In this document: piece by piece, positions 46,599 through 60,100 of the stretch | How positions within the stretch are numbered: the first letter of the stretch is position 1 | How the letters are laid out: the number at the start of each line of letters is the position of its first letter | Origin: Seriola aureovittata | Taxonomy: Eukaryota; Chordata; Actinopteri; Carangiformes; Carangidae | Direction: 5' to 3' | NCBI RefSeq assembly: GCF_021018895.1 | Contig: NC_079364.1 | Coordinates: forward strand, 33,620,701-33,684,700 | DNA: 64,000 bases | Position numbers and translations under genes: made by a program | Notes under the pieces: generated by a model | Seen by the model: only the letters and a program-made list of their open reading frames with translations | Databases searched by the model: none | Told to the model about the DNA's origin: nothing

Positions 46599-49500
46599 TC
46601 CCTCTCTCTTCTAATCCTGTCTGTTATTCATTCCCAGGCTGCTCCTGACAAAGCCCAGGGGGAATGCACAACATAGGGAATTCCTTCATGAACAGACTTA
46701 GAGGATGGATAATTCCTTTGACAGCTGCAGGACAGCAGCTAACGGGGCCCCAGATATGCTGGATAAAAACACATATACACAGGGCCCCATCAGGCCACGC
46801 TGGAGAAAAGCCACTTCCTGTCCTGTCTGCCTCTGGCTGCAGGTCTGGGTCTGCTGATGTTGTGTCTGGGCTTTAGTCAAGGTGTATTTGCAATCAGTGG
46901 AACCTTCAGCCCCAACTCCTCCCCATTTGCTTTGTTACTGTAGATGGGCTGGGGGCCCTCTCTAATCCTGCTTAGGGCAGGAGCAAGGGGCCACTCTCCA
47001 GTCTATCGATCCCTCGCTTCATCAGGTCCCATAATCAGTGTCGGAGCCAGACAGTTTTCATAGGGGTGTGACCTGTTTACAGGCCAGTTCTCACTTTGGA
47101 CTGGCTCAGGAATTGAAACAGGTCTGGAGCCGATCAGAGGTGATGATGATGTTTACAATAGTCAGAAAGTGTATATCTAAAACAAATTATGGATATACAG
47201 GCAATAAGAAAGAGAAACTGCCATTTAATTTAATTTATCATTATTCTCATTATCATTTCTTTCTTTTTTTGTAGCGTTCCTCCATTTATCCTTTTATATT
47301 TGTGTCAGACTAAGTCATATATAACCTTGATTAATCCAGTGTTAATCTACCAACTCATGTACCACAACAATCTAACATTAAAGTTGCTTAAAAAAAATGC
47401 TGCGCCATTTTCCAGTGACAGCGGTTAAAATATGTAAATCCAGCATGTGGCTCAGTCTGAACTGATAGCAGACAAAAGCACTGTAGGAGGCTGTCTGCTT
47501 CATGCTTCGCCCGTACACCCTCATCATCATCATACTACAACACTTGATCTGAGGAGAGGTATCAGGTCTTTGTATGAGTGAAAATAAGATCTAAAGGGCT
47601 TCAGTATCTAAAGTCAAAAGTGTTTATAGCTGTTCTGAATGGTCTTCTATCATAACCTCCTCTGGCTGCATCCCGCTGCCTCTCTCTGTCCAGGAGAAGA
47701 CAGGAACATGAGACACAAGTGTCCAGGTGCTGCTGAACTCCATTATCCTAATGTCTTCGCCAACTCCACACAGGGCAATGTTTATGAGGAGTTGCCATGT
47801 TTGTGTTTCCTGTTGTAGATAGGCTATTTTTATATAGAGTGAAAGAGTGAGCTACAATATGGAAACCCTCAGACAGACTGTCTAAAGTCCAACTGGAGCG
47901 TATAGGTAGCTCTGTCTAGAGTGAAATGATTCAAACATCCCAGAATTTCAAATAATCTCTTTTGCTTACCTATAATATACATAATAAAACATCAGGCAGC
48001 TGATTTCAGATTTAAATGTCTCAATGTTGCTCAAACATAATTTGACATCTGTGAACTTTATCATTGTACGTGAAAATAAAGCAGAAGTCAAACATGGAGG
48101 ACATCTGAAGATTGTCATCTCTGATATGACCAATGGCCTTCAGTCATAATTTGCTAAAATGTCTGATTACTGTGTTTGTGAATGCCATTTATCATTTCAT
48201 TAGAAAAATCGTAATAATAGTTCTTACATCATAATGATACGGCTGTAGGTGAGTTAGTAAAAAAATAAGTGTGGGTGAAAGTTTGTTGGGGATGGTTTAA
48301 AGAAAATTTGGTGTTTAAGGGTGTGGGGGAGGGGGCCTGCCTTGACCAGTTGGGTCGAGGGGAGGAAGAGGGGGTGGGGAAGGAGAGAGAGAGAGAGAAA
48401 GAGAGAGAGAGACCATGACAGCATCATGATATACATGATTCATATATGATATACTGTTGTGATGATGACATAGTGTAAATACTAATAGTAACACCCATAG
48501 GTAATGGTATAATTAAAAATAATAATAAAAATAAAAATAACAAAAACAACAGTAGTAATAATAATATCAATGAATGTTGTAGTGTCAGATCTGTATCCTG
48601 CAGCTCCACAATCAGAGACACCTGCTGGATGAGAGCGAGCGAGACAGAAACACAACTAGGGGAGAGAGATAATACAAGTCAGTCACTGTGTTTGTGTCAG
48701 CCTGTTTAAGCAACTTCTCAGGGGTTTCAGACGCTGTGAGACGATACAACAGGAGCTTTATCCAAAGCAAACTGAGGCCTTAAAAATATTAATATTTAAA
48801 TGCCATTTTTATCAAATGCTTCACCAAATGTTTCTGTTGATGTCATAAATAGAAAGTGGGAAGAGAGAAGCTCAGAGGGGCTTTGCCAGGACTGTTTGAA
48901 GTAAGGAAAGGGGTCAGTGAGTGTTTTATCTGGGGGACAGCACGATTTGATGCTAATAGACCTTTCAAGGGTCTTTTTTTAAAACACAGATAAGAGGATT
49001 GGCAAGTGGCTGGAGAGGAGCAGTCAAAACAAGCCAGGAAACCTCATCAGACACCAGACTGCCGTCTTTCCAGACGTCTAAAATATATTTCTTCATGACT
49101 TTTGCTCAGTCTTGTGTCTGCACCTGATGTCTTTTTGTGTATAACAATGTCCAAGTGTTGTGGAGGATCTGAGAGAGCATGCCGTTTGTTTCTGGACATC
49201 ATCTAAAATATGTGTCTCCATTAAAGGAAGAACCCCATCAGCTTTCAGAGGACTAATCATTGAAGAATGCTCTATCAGTCAGCACTATCAGCAGCTCCTC
49301 TGGTAGAAGAGGGGGGATGTCTCTCCGTTTTAAAATGGATCCTAAAGACAAAGGAGAAGTGAATGCGCCAAGTGACTCATGTCAAGTGGACATCCTTATC
49401 TAGGAAAGATGGGATGGCTCTCTCTTGCAATGGCTCCACTGCTCTCAAGGCAGGGCTGGCAAACACACAGGCAGAGAGGAGGTCTGCTGCAGGGTTCAGT

Positions 49501-49734
49501 CAGGGCAGGAAGGTGCTCTGATTTCAGAAGATCCTTCTGATTGAGAACTGAGAAGCAGTCCCTAGAGCCAAGAAAAGCAGAACAGAGAGTGGTGTAGATT
49601 AGGTGGGACAGTGGTCAGGTCTCCTGCAGGTGGGTGGGAGCTCAGGAGGAGAAGTGGTGGATTGGTCCAGAGCAGACTGCTCTACTCCAGGCAGCTTGTC
49701 CCTTCCTCAAGGCAGGCAGCAGCCACAGGCCACC
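46214..49734. other. gene-less stretch upstream of the connexin
   Basis: Contains a (TC)n tract (46558-46609) and a GAGA tract (48383-48412). No exon with domain or splice support. The connexin promoter and any 5' UTR exon should lie in the right part, with no TATA-like signal that I would trust. Confidence 0.5.
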
Positions 49735-50940
49735 ATGACGGAGTGGACCCTGCTCAAACGTCTCCTGGATGCTGTCCATCAGCACTCCACTATGATTGGT
49801 CGCCTGTGGCTCACAGTCATGGTCATCTTCCGGCTGCTCATTGTGGCTGTGGCAACCGAGGACGTGTACACCGATGAGCAGGAGATGTTCGTGTGCAACA
49901 CCCTGCAGCCGGGATGCTCCACTGTCTGCTACGACGCTTTTGCACCCATCTCACAACCTCGCTTCTGGGTGTTCCACATTATCAGCGTCTCCACGCCGTC
50001 GCTCTGCTTCATCATATACACATGGCACAATTTGTCCAAGCTACCCCACAACACCACCCAGAGGCTGGGGCAAGGACCTGGAGATATGGCAGGGCAGGGA
50101 GGCCCAGATGTGGGGCGTGACAGTGGACGGGAGGCGTATGATCAGAGCTACGACTCAGACAGCTGCTCCATCCGCTCCCACAAGCATTTAGGTCACAGCC
50201 TGGCAGATGTGCTGGAGGGCATCACCACCCAGAGCCTCCAGAGGGGAGACCCCAAGAACATCGTGTCCTTGAGCCAGGCCCGAGTTTGCCCCTTCAGGGA
50301 GGGGAGTGCAGAGGGTCATGTGGTCTCTGGAGGGGTTCTGTCTAAATGTTACATTTTCCATGTGTGTTTACGTGCTGTTCTGGAGGTGGGCTTCGTCCTG
50401 GCCCAGTGGAAGCTGTTTGGCTTCCAGGTGCCTGTTCATTTCCTGTGCACCTCTGCCCCCTGCAGCCAGCCGGTGGACTGCTACGTGTCCAGGCCCACGG
50501 AGAAGACCATCTTCTTGTGCTTCATGTTTTGTGTTGGGGTTTTCTGTATCTTTCTGAACCTGCTAGAACTCAACCACTTGGGCTGGAAGAAGGTCCGCCT
50601 GGCTGTGAGGTTGAAGGAGAGGTCGTCCTGGGGAGGTTGCCCGGGTATGAGGGGGGGGTATGAAACGTTCCCTCCGGACAGCCCCTCTCTCACATCCTCG
50701 TTAGGCTTCAGGGACGTGACCAGCACCACCTCTTTGCCCACTTTGGACCTGGTGGTGGGTCACCAGCCGGACTGGACTTGTGCTGTGAACTGTGGCAGCA
50801 TGAGGGAGCCTGAGGAGGTGACAGGGACCAAACTACAGCAACCAAAGAGACAGGACTCCCATAAAGGAGAGAGGCATCCTCTGAACAGTAAGAAGGAGAT
50901 CAGAGGCTCCAAGCAGAGGAGTGCTCAGGTCTGGATATAG
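49735..50940 (+). CDS. gjd4: delta-type connexin (gap-junction protein), GJD4-like
   Basis: An intronless connexin of 401 residues with four membrane spans. ATG 49735 (context CCACCATGACG) is chosen because MTEWTLLKRLLDAV is the family N-terminus; the frame is open upstream to 49603 but that part has no homology. First extracellular loop: Cys 54, 61, 65 (VCNTLQPGCSTVCYD); second: Cys 238, 243, 249 and SRPTEKT at 252-258, the conserved docking residues. VCNTLQPGC indicates the delta group, and CYDAFAPIS (not CYDRAFPIS), a long cytoplasmic loop of about 100 residues and a W-hydrophobic C-terminus (QVWI; human GJD4 ends EWV) point to GJD4. Delta connexins such as GJD2 usually have an intron early in the coding region, which is absent here. 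It would form intercellular channels; tissue unknown. A GJD2- or GJD3-related fish paralog is the alternative. Confidence 0.9.
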   Translation: MTEWTLLKRLLDAVHQHSTMIGRLWLTVMVIFRLLIVAVATEDVYTDEQEMFVCNTLQPGCSTVCYDAFAPISQPRFWVFHIISVSTPSLCFIIYTWHNLSKLPHNTTQRLGQGPGDMAGQGGPDVGRDSGREAYDQSYDSDSCSIRSHKHLGHSLADVLEGITTQSLQRGDPKNIVSLSQARVCPFREGSAEGHVVSGGVLSKCYIFHVCLRAVLEVGFVLAQWKLFGFQVPVHFLCTSAPCSQPVDCYVSRPTEKTIFLCFMFCVGVFCIFLNLLELNHLGWKKVRLAVRLKERSSWGGCPGMRGGYETFPPDSPSLTSSLGFRDVTSTTSLPTLDLVVGHQPDWTCAVNCGSMREPEEVTGTKLQQPKRQDSHKGERHPLNSKKEIRGSKQRSAQVWI

Positions 50941-53900
50941 TCTCTGACCCAGGGGAAGCATGTTGTTGCCATTGTTTGTCTTGACCACATTACATGACAC
51001 ATTACAAAGTCTTTTGAAAACAGTTCCATTAATCAGGATAATCCACAGACTGTGCTGTCAACAGTTCTGCTGCGCTCAGAAGAATGTGTGTTAACCAGGA
51101 CTGGAAACATATGATACGGGTGATTTTTTTTTTTTTTTACGTGAACCGCAAAGTAAATGAATTCTTTCACTTCCAGTTTACTGGTGTGGGGACAGAAATT
51201 TCCAAACCAAAAACTATGTGCATAGTTAGACACAAAAACAGATGAGGGAGGAAATACTCTCACTTATCACATTGTTTAGGTCTGCTCAGCTAAACCTGAC
51301 GCAGTCCAGTCCAACTGCCCTCATCGTGAATCTAAAGTAGTAAATCCCTCATGATGGTCATCATGTTCAGGGTTTATTCAGACTCTATAAGAGAAGTGTG
51401 CTGATTAAAATGTATGGTCATTATGGTGTTGTTGGATTGTATGGTATTATACCAACACACTAATTTCTAATATTTTGTCCAGATCATTTGTACATGTGAG
51501 GGTAGACTGGGCTGTCCACTGGTTAAGCTGGTTTCCATTTAACTGCACAGTCCCTGGTTTGTTTCAGACAAGGGATGTTTGTTGAATTTCCCGTCTGTAT
51601 CTCTACTGACACCATTAGATGAAGCCAGAAAATAATCAGCAAACAAATATTAGAAACACCTCTCAGCTGTTCAGCGCAAACACAAACTACAGACTCTAAA
51701 ATGACCATGAAGTTGATTCAACAGCTCTCAACAAAAACTGAACCTTAATGAAGTCAGAACTCATGCTTTAGTTAGATTTACCTAATAAATGACAACTGAG
51801 TGTATGTTTATAATTTCATAAAAATTATTTTATGTGTTTAGCCTATTAGCCTATTGTGTAAGTTTATATATTTATTCATAACAGGATCAAAGTCTATGTG
51901 GCTGTGCTGTACGGTGTTAAGTCAACAGTTGCTGGGTAGTAGAGTGCAGAGAATGATCACTGTTCACAGGGTTGATCATTTAAGGCAAAGTTTTTTCTTT
52001 GCCTTAAATGCAGCAGCTCAAACAATGAAACACAGCCACATAACATGTGAGTGGACAGGTGTGTCCGCATTATTTTGGCCATACAGTGTAATTTGCATCA
52101 AGATGCAAACAAACAGTACACATATGAGGGTTGTCTCGATATTTGCTTGTCATTTATTGACGCAATATATTTATTAATATATTCATTTACAACATCTATA
52201 AAACACCTTTTGCATAAATTATGCTACTGAAAAAATAAAACACAGAACTGCGCAGCTGGTTTCCTGCCTAGAAGTGGCTGTAAAATGAATACTGAGGAGA
52301 GATTGCAAAGGCAAACAGAGGTACAGTGTTGAGAGATCTTGTTTTAGTGTATCAAGGAGTCATTCATGCAGTGGGGCAACTGCAAAAAAATAATCTTGCA
52401 TTCAGTCTTAAATCTCTGAACAAAGTCAAACACTTTGGAACAATTTCTTAAAGCGAGTTGCAGTCTGAGAAGAAACTGTTGTATCAGGAGACTGAGGCAG
52501 GATTTAACCATGTGATGGTCCTTCCTTCCTGTGACGTACTGTGATGGTGTTGCAGACAGCACCTTGTGCTAAGACCTCCCCAGTATCCAAAATCCATAAA
52601 AACAATCTTTAGAAATGAAAAAAATATCATGCAACATGTTGAACATCGAAGCAATTGCAAGCTAACAGTAAGTATCCAATACATTTGATTTATTTTCTCT
52701 CTATTGAATATAAAGTTGGTCCACATACGATAGAAGATGAAACTATATAATGTAGAAGATGAATGTAGTCCATTGAGTACACACTGGGACCAGGACCCAG
52801 ACCTGAGTGTCGGTCTGGAGTCTTGTCTTTTCACATTATAAGTAAAACTTTGTTGATAAAACAAAACCACTCGTCTGGAGGGAAAAAAACAGCCGTAAAT
52901 TCTCAAATAAAGTCGCTATTCAAATAATGGTTGAATAAATGAAGTAATGTAAATGTCGATAAATAAATAAGTAGAACAACAGAATGACGTGACACCCTTT
53001 CATTCACTAATTCACCCCTGCCACTTCTGCTGTACTATTTCTGAGCACTTTTAAGTTACTGTCTTTGATACTTAACACTTCCTTAAAACCTTTCAAACTA
53101 AAAGCCTACCAGGAAGAGCAGGGGCTATGGAGTTACAAGGTTTTTTCCTCGATGTTACTTAACACTGAAGCACAGCTCCTATAGGTTTATGTAATGATCA
53201 CCAGTTTTAATAATATCAACTTTGTTTCTGAAAAACCATGTCATTTTGGCATGGTAAAGGACCTAAAAATACTTCCCATGAGCCTATTTAGAGGAATAAT
53301 AATAATAATCATAATAATAAACTTCATTTATATAGAGCAATATATAGAGCCAGAATCAAAAAATAAACTGATTTAAGCTGCAGACTGTAAAATTGTGAAC
53401 AGCATAATTTTATATTTTTTTAAGCTCTGTGATTGGATTGCAGTTCTTGCTGAAATGCACCATGGGAGTTGCAATTTACCTCACATTTTTGTGTACAAAG
53501 GTTTTAATACCTTTTCTAATGCAGTTGTCAATCTTAGCCCTGGAAGAAAATGAATTGGACTTTTTTTTCACAACTCTTTGTTCCCTTTGAGCACCTGGAA
53601 ATCTTTTAATGCAAAAACTGGAACAAAGAAGCAGTATTTCTGTCAGAGAAGAAGTGAGAGCAGCAGACACTTTGTTGTTAAACTGAGTCAGTGCTGTGAA
53701 TCATGTGGATCATGAAGCTTTGAGTTTGCATTAACTGCAAATGAAAACAGGAGCATATAAAAAAATAGGAAGGCTTCTTATTGAAATATTACTGAAATTA
53801 GAAACAAAGCATTAAATTAAAACCTGGGACAGGCCTTTCCCCTCTTTTTGAGAATTTACGGTAACCCTCCTCATGTCTGGTGGTGTTTACCTGACGGCTA

Positions 53901-55686
53901 TCATCAAGCTGCTAAGGTGTTTTATCAACTCATGATGGGACTTCCTAAATAAATGGGTTTAACACTGCCAGCCTTTCCTTATCTACAGCTTATCACTAAT
54001 AAGACAGCTGGAATTTGCTTCACAAGGTGACAGGGTCTTCTACTTCCACAGACTCTGTGTATGTACATATAACTGAGGCAGTGGAGTCCTTAGCTTCTAC
54101 AAGTCTAAGTATCTACCACTCTGACTTCATACATCTGACACAGTAGTGATTCTAACCCACTGTGAGTAACACAAAGTGCAGCAAAACATTAACAACAAAA
54201 AGGTGCATGTCCATAAACATATGTGGAAGGTAGATTCTAAAGCTTCAGTGCAATACAGACAACATTTGAAAAAGCACTTTCATATGGTTTCAGTGTGACA
54301 AGGCATTGATCCATATCTGACACAGTCCTCACATCATGTCACAATAAGTCAGTGTGTAAACAGAGAGAGGGACATTCAGAGAGATGGAGTTCACCTCGGT
54401 TCCTCACAGAACAAACATGTTCTGGTGACTCTTTAAGAGCACAGCAGGCAAACAGGCAAAGTCCGTTTAGGGAGAAGAGACAAGAACAGAGTTACAACAC
54501 CAGACAGGCCGACCTGAAAGAGCACTAATAAACATCACATACTGTCCGACACTGGAGACATTACCTCTGTGGGTTAGCTGTGATCACTCTCCAACAGCTA
54601 TGGCTTGTTATGTTCATAAAATCATAAAAACATGTCTTAAATAAATAGCAAGTGAGGAAGAGCCAACGAGCTAAAGCCAACGTCGATCAAATGTTTCATT
54701 TCACATTCTAAATTTAAGTTTGGTCTTTTTCATCATCTGACGCTGTAGTCACCAAGCTCACTGCTGAGGTCAGGAACGTGGCATCGAAGAAACAGCTGTT
54801 CAGAGAGGCTGTGAACGAGCCGACAGTTTCACCTGATTATTTGGAGATAAAACTGAAAGTGTGCACAGGAAAACAGTGCGAGTGGCTACGGCAAGTAAGG
54901 TAGGTCAAAGTTAAATTAATCCTGTCTGTAAATTGTGATGGATGTTTACAACTGATGGTTTGTGTAAAAAATTTTATCTTTTGGCTTCATTTTCTTTTCC
55001 GTTTGGTGAGCATGGGAGTTCATTTGAATTTTTATTAGGCCACTTGGGGAAAAAAACTCCACAACAAGCTGAGAAATACAGACATATTAAAGCGTTCTGG
55101 TTTTGGTGTCCACCAATTCCTGAGAAAAACATCTGGCTCTTTAGCTGCTAAATGCTTCACTATGTTCACCAGCCACTGAAAGCAGCTGCTGCTGGAAACA
55201 AGTGGCTGATGCTGTAAAACCAAAAGCATGAGTTGAAAGACGCTACAACACTTAACAGAGCTGGAAGGGACTGCAGATGATAATTAGTGATAATTCTCTG
55301 TGGCTTCATCATTAAACTAGACATTTGATTAATGCAGCTTTAAACCCGTCTCATTGTCTGACTTCTTGTTTACTTTTAAGTAAAGCCACCATGTTCCTGA
55401 GCTCAGCAGTGAATTTAGTGAGACCAAGTTAGTTAGCAACATGATGGCTAATCTACAAAAACAAGGATGAGGTTGTAATAGAGTGGAATTATCATTGCAC
55501 TCTTGTAAGACTTCATAAACAGAGAGGAATGAGGCTTGTGTTTGGATGATAACACATTACAGAAAAACAAACGCAGTGTAATCTGGGACTCTGATGTCAT
55601 ATGTGGGATTTTCTTGGGCAGTCGATGAGAAAATGTGCTCATTTTCTTTAACATACAGACTTCAACTCACCAAGTGTGGTCTTCTT
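50941..55686. other. gene-less stretch between connexin and sh3gl3
   Basis: AT-rich on both strands; includes the connexin 3' UTR and probably part of the sh3gl3 3' UTR. Around 55080-55250 a TGGCTCTTTAGCTGCTAAATG and AAAGCAGCTGCTGCTGGAAA text resembles a common teleost repeat. No supported exons. Confidence 0.5.
51978..52009. repeat. 13-bp-arm hairpin
   Basis: ATTTAAGGCAAAG and its exact reverse complement flank a TTTTTT loop. Too short for a microRNA precursor. Confidence 0.88.
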
Positions 55687-55830
55687 TAAAGGGTCTGCTT
55701 CACCCAGATGAAAACAAATCACTTGGCCACAATCTTGGTCACTTCTTGAATTTTTGAGTTTCTTTGAATTGTCTTTGTTCAACACTGTGAGCACCAAAAA
55801 TGAAATTAATTTGGGTGAAGCAGCCCTTTA
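55687..55830. mobile_element. small MITE
   Basis: TAAAGGGTCTGCTTCACCCA at the left and TGGGTGAAGCAGCCCTTTA at the right are inverted copies (one base inserted on the left); total about 144 bp. TA at the outer edges suits a Tc1/mariner- or Harbinger-type MITE. Confidence 0.75.
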
Positions 55831-56487
55831 GACATCAGCCTGATCATTAAAACCCTGATTCATCAAACTAAGTTTGTACTTATGTTGGTGAGCTAATCTG
55901 TGCTCAGCCTGATATGTGATAGCTCAATATGAGAGGATTCATGACGCAAACACACACCCTCTAACATTTTCTGGATAACTATAGAACAATTTAATGGGAT
56001 TAAAAATAACCTGAAATGTATATAATGTTCCTCATGTGACTATAATGCAAGTAAGAGCACATCACTTGATTGTAGTGGTCTAACAATGCAGTCATGATGT
56101 TCAGTGGTGCACTTCAAGCAAAAGTAAGGAGCCTCAGTTCATGATGAAGAAGGAGCAGCCTCATCTGAGGCACCGACAGGATGTTTCACGGTGGTCAGAC
56201 CCAGAGGACACCGACGGTCCGAGCAGGCAGTCGTCTTTAATGGCTTGGATTTCAGTTGGTTTCAGGTTCATAAATATCAACAGAAACAATCAGTGACATC
56301 TGATCTTATGTCGGCGTGGCACAAACCTACTACCTCTCTGGCTCGCTTTGAAAATCAGAAGACAGAAGATTTTTTCAGCTTCAGGCTGATCCGGCCCCGT
56401 GAACTTTCAGACCCAAGTGGGGCTGAGGACAGAGGCTGAGTGTGATGAGGCAGGATGGAGTCTATGGAGGACTCGAGGTGCTGGTCT

Positions 56488-57128
56488 TCACTGAGGCAGG
56501 GGGACGATGACCTCTACATAGTTGATGGGGAAGAAGCCAGATTCACCGTTGATCATGCCCTCATACCAGTTCTCGTCTATCTGGTTGGTGAGGATGATGA
56601 TGTCGCCCTCTTTAAAGCCCAGCTCGCCCTGGTTCTCGGGCTCAAAGTCATACAGGGAGCGACAGCACGGCTGGTCCAACAGCTCCAACTCTGCATCAAA
56701 CAAAGGGGGAGATTATGAAATAATTTATCAGACATGGTGTTTTGCTCATGTTGTATGTTACTGACGTGTATGATTAGTTTCATCAGAGATATCGCTAAAT
56801 TCTTTTTTTGAGTAATTAGAATCAATCATATGTCTGAAAACATCCTAGTCTGATGTTGTTCAATTACTTTGACAAGAAGAAGCAAACTCCACCTGATGAT
56901 GACCATGAGCTGTGGTTAAAAGTCCAGAAAAACCTGGTAAGAGGACCTAGATGGAGTTAGCTCAGTTGTCAGCACTCAGTACAAATACTGTGTCATCATC
57001 ATGACAACTGTGCAAAATTCATCCGCTGATGATTTAGCTTTAGATGATTTTAGATTTAGCTGAAAGCTCTGGGAAATGACAGTAAGTTTACCTTAAGTGA
57101 AACGCGCGCACACACACACACACACACG

Positions 57129-57179
<51 letters not shown>

Positions 57180-60100
57180 CACACACACACACACACGTCA
57201 ATGCTGAGTCAGGACTGTTACTCACGGTGAAGATTGCCATTGGTAGTGGGGCTCTCAGGCCATGACAGTGGGACAGAGGTGATATGATCAGCTGCATGAG
57301 ATGTAAAGACACATGGAGATGGAGTTGAGCACATGACAACAAAAAAAGTAAAAACCCAGTACAGGATGAAGAAAAAAATCCCTGATGCTCGTCCCGCAGC
57401 TTTGAGAAAACCCCGGTAATATATACATCAAAACGTGCGTCTTGATCCCGAAAGAGGTGCTATGACTTTTGGTGTTAAAATTCCAATTTTTCCCAAAGTT
57501 ATTCCCAAAATACTGGGAATAAATAATTAATTAGGAATGCATTGGAATTTTCTTTAGAAACCCACAAAATTTCACCTTTTTTCTACAAAATTTCACCTTT
57601 TTTCTGAGTCACCCAGCTCTCTCATACCTGCACGTAGAAATGTGATTCAAACTATAAAACGGAGGAAAACTTCTGCTCTCTCAAAAACACAACTGTTTTT
57701 ACATAACATGTAAACTTTTCAAACTGTGAGCACTCAAAGGAGGAGTGGAAATCACTTTTTCTTCAAAGTTAGAGTGAAAGCGTCAGTTGGCTAGAGTGCA
57801 TGAAGCAGTAAAAAATAACCTTTATTTTTATTTTTAACTCGAGCTCACGGCCAAACCGTAAAAAGGAGACAAATAATTCTTTCTCAAAATGTAGACATAG
57901 TTGTTGGGATTCATAAAATGTAACTTTGACAGGCAGGGTCTACACAAAATTTAAAGGGGGGTGCCGAGTCCGGCAGCAATACCTGTCTCACTCTCATTGA
58001 CACCTAATGTAATCGTCTTTTTTTTTCAAAAGAATCTCACTCTGTCTTTGCACTGAGCTTACTCACTCATTTTAAGGAATATCTGAATAAAATAGAGACT
58101 GTAGAAACTTCTGGCTTCAGTGTCTGGCACGGTCTTTTCGGTTTATGAAAAGAAGTAATGGTTTTCTCATAATTTGCAGTTGTTTGAAGCCATGTAGAAG
58201 CCAAATTCTGGGCAGATTTTCACATTGCCATGGCAACGGCAGCTCCTGACCTGTGTGCGTGTGTGCGTGCGCCTAGCAACCAGATAACCAACTCTCCAAG
58301 CTCTGCTAGCTTTACATTAGCCGCATGTTAGGTCTTAAATTACATTTAGTTAGGTCTTAAATATGTAAGTCCATTTACTGCTTCCTTCGTTGCTTTTTTT
58401 TTTGTTGTGTTAAAAGAGTGAATGAAGTTGTGACGGTCTCCGCTGAGACAGAGGAGAGGAGAAGCTACTAGCCCTCTCTCGCTGTCACTTCTAGTCGCGT
58501 TGCTCTCCTCCCCAGTAATGTTAAATTTAGCACAGAAAAAAACATAATAGTGGTAATTTAAATAGCGGTTCATGGGATTTATTAACCCTCAGGGGTCCCT
58601 CTGTCCTTTTTTGGACATTTTCTTCACTTTTCTTTTTTGATTTGCTGATCATTTTGGCTGTGTTACAGCTGAAGGTATGGATTTCTGCAAGAAAGTGTCT
58701 TTTTTGACATATTTTTAAAATCTAATGTCAGTTACTGTTACAGGTCTATTATACACTGGTAACACATTTTGTACCCTCTGGGGTTCCTCGCGTCCAAAAA
58801 AGGACACACAAAGAAAATGCTATAAAATCATCATATATCAATATTTTTTTCTGCTTTTTTTGCATAAATCTCTTAAACCACTTCAGTTCTGCTCAAACCT
58901 ACTAAATGTTTATTAGTTTTCAGGATTTTAACCCTTTAAATGCCAGTTTGAAGACATGTTGCCTCTTGTTTTATTAAAAAAAACAACACAGAATATGAGA
59001 TATTTCCCACATAATACATGATGGAGGGATGTGACATTGTTTTATATCAGAGTCTTTTATATCAAGACATTTCTCAAAACCAGAATATGATCAGGGTGAC
59101 TTTTGAACACTGGAAATAAATCATGTAATCATCCCGGCAGTAGCCCCCGTGGCACTCAAAATTTCCCTGGAATTTTCTAGTTTACTTTAAGTTTCATAAA
59201 AGTCATCTTTATGTATATACTGTATATACAGTATATGTCAGATATATATGTCAGACAAACATGAAGTGTAGCTGTGCACTATAGATGAGCATAAGCACCA
59301 CTGTATCATTTCAGTATAGGAATACCTACTTTTCCCATTGACTGTGTGGTTGACCTGGAAATCTGTAAGGGACAACAGAAAAAAGTATACACTCCAACTC
59401 AAAGCAAACAATGAAGATGGTGCTGACAGAGAACATCGCAGAAAAGAAAGGAGACACAGATACAGTGGAGACAGATGTGTGACAGATGTGTGACAGCTGT
59501 ACCGGTGCATTTGACTGAGGAGCTATAGGACAGGCCATTCTGCTGACTGTTGTCCAGAGTCTCCATGCTGCTCCTGATCGACTTTGGTTTGAACTCTCTC
59601 TTGGGTTGGCTGTTGGCCGTCAATATCCTGGGACAGAAAGAGCAGATTTAGCATCATGTTATGGACAAGAAGGTTCAAGAAGATTAAAAAAAACCCAGAA
59701 TGACCTCCTCGTGGTTGTCTGCCCCCCTCCACTCAGACTAGTTTCAGATTACATGTTAAGGTGTTATTTGGATATTGTGTCCATGAGAATGGGACGGATG
59801 TACAACCTGAAAACAACATGGCTCCGGCTCTGACTGGTGCCGAGGTGGAGCCTGCTGATCATCTGGACACCACTCAAGTGACACTATGGGCCTAGGGGCC
59901 CAAATTAGATATTGGCCCCTGTTGAACTCCTGTTTCTATATTTGTTCGTAATTAGTTATAAAAATATGGTTGAAACATTTTCTGTAATATTCATATTACC
60001 TTTAAGACAGTATTCAGACCCCTTCACTTTGTGCAGACTTTATTACGTTGTAGATTTTATTGTAAATTGATAAAATTACTATTTTTGTCCATCAATCCAC

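Noticed and set aside
49603..49734. N-terminal extension of the connexin
   Set aside because: Connexin N-termini begin at MTEW; the extra 44 codons have no family support.
51978..52009. microRNA precursor
   Set aside because: The stem is only 13 bp with a six-T loop and does not extend.
59399..59623. continuation of sh3gl3 exon past 59503
   Set aside because: The frame stays open only into intron; the donor at 59502 joins in phase with downstream exons.
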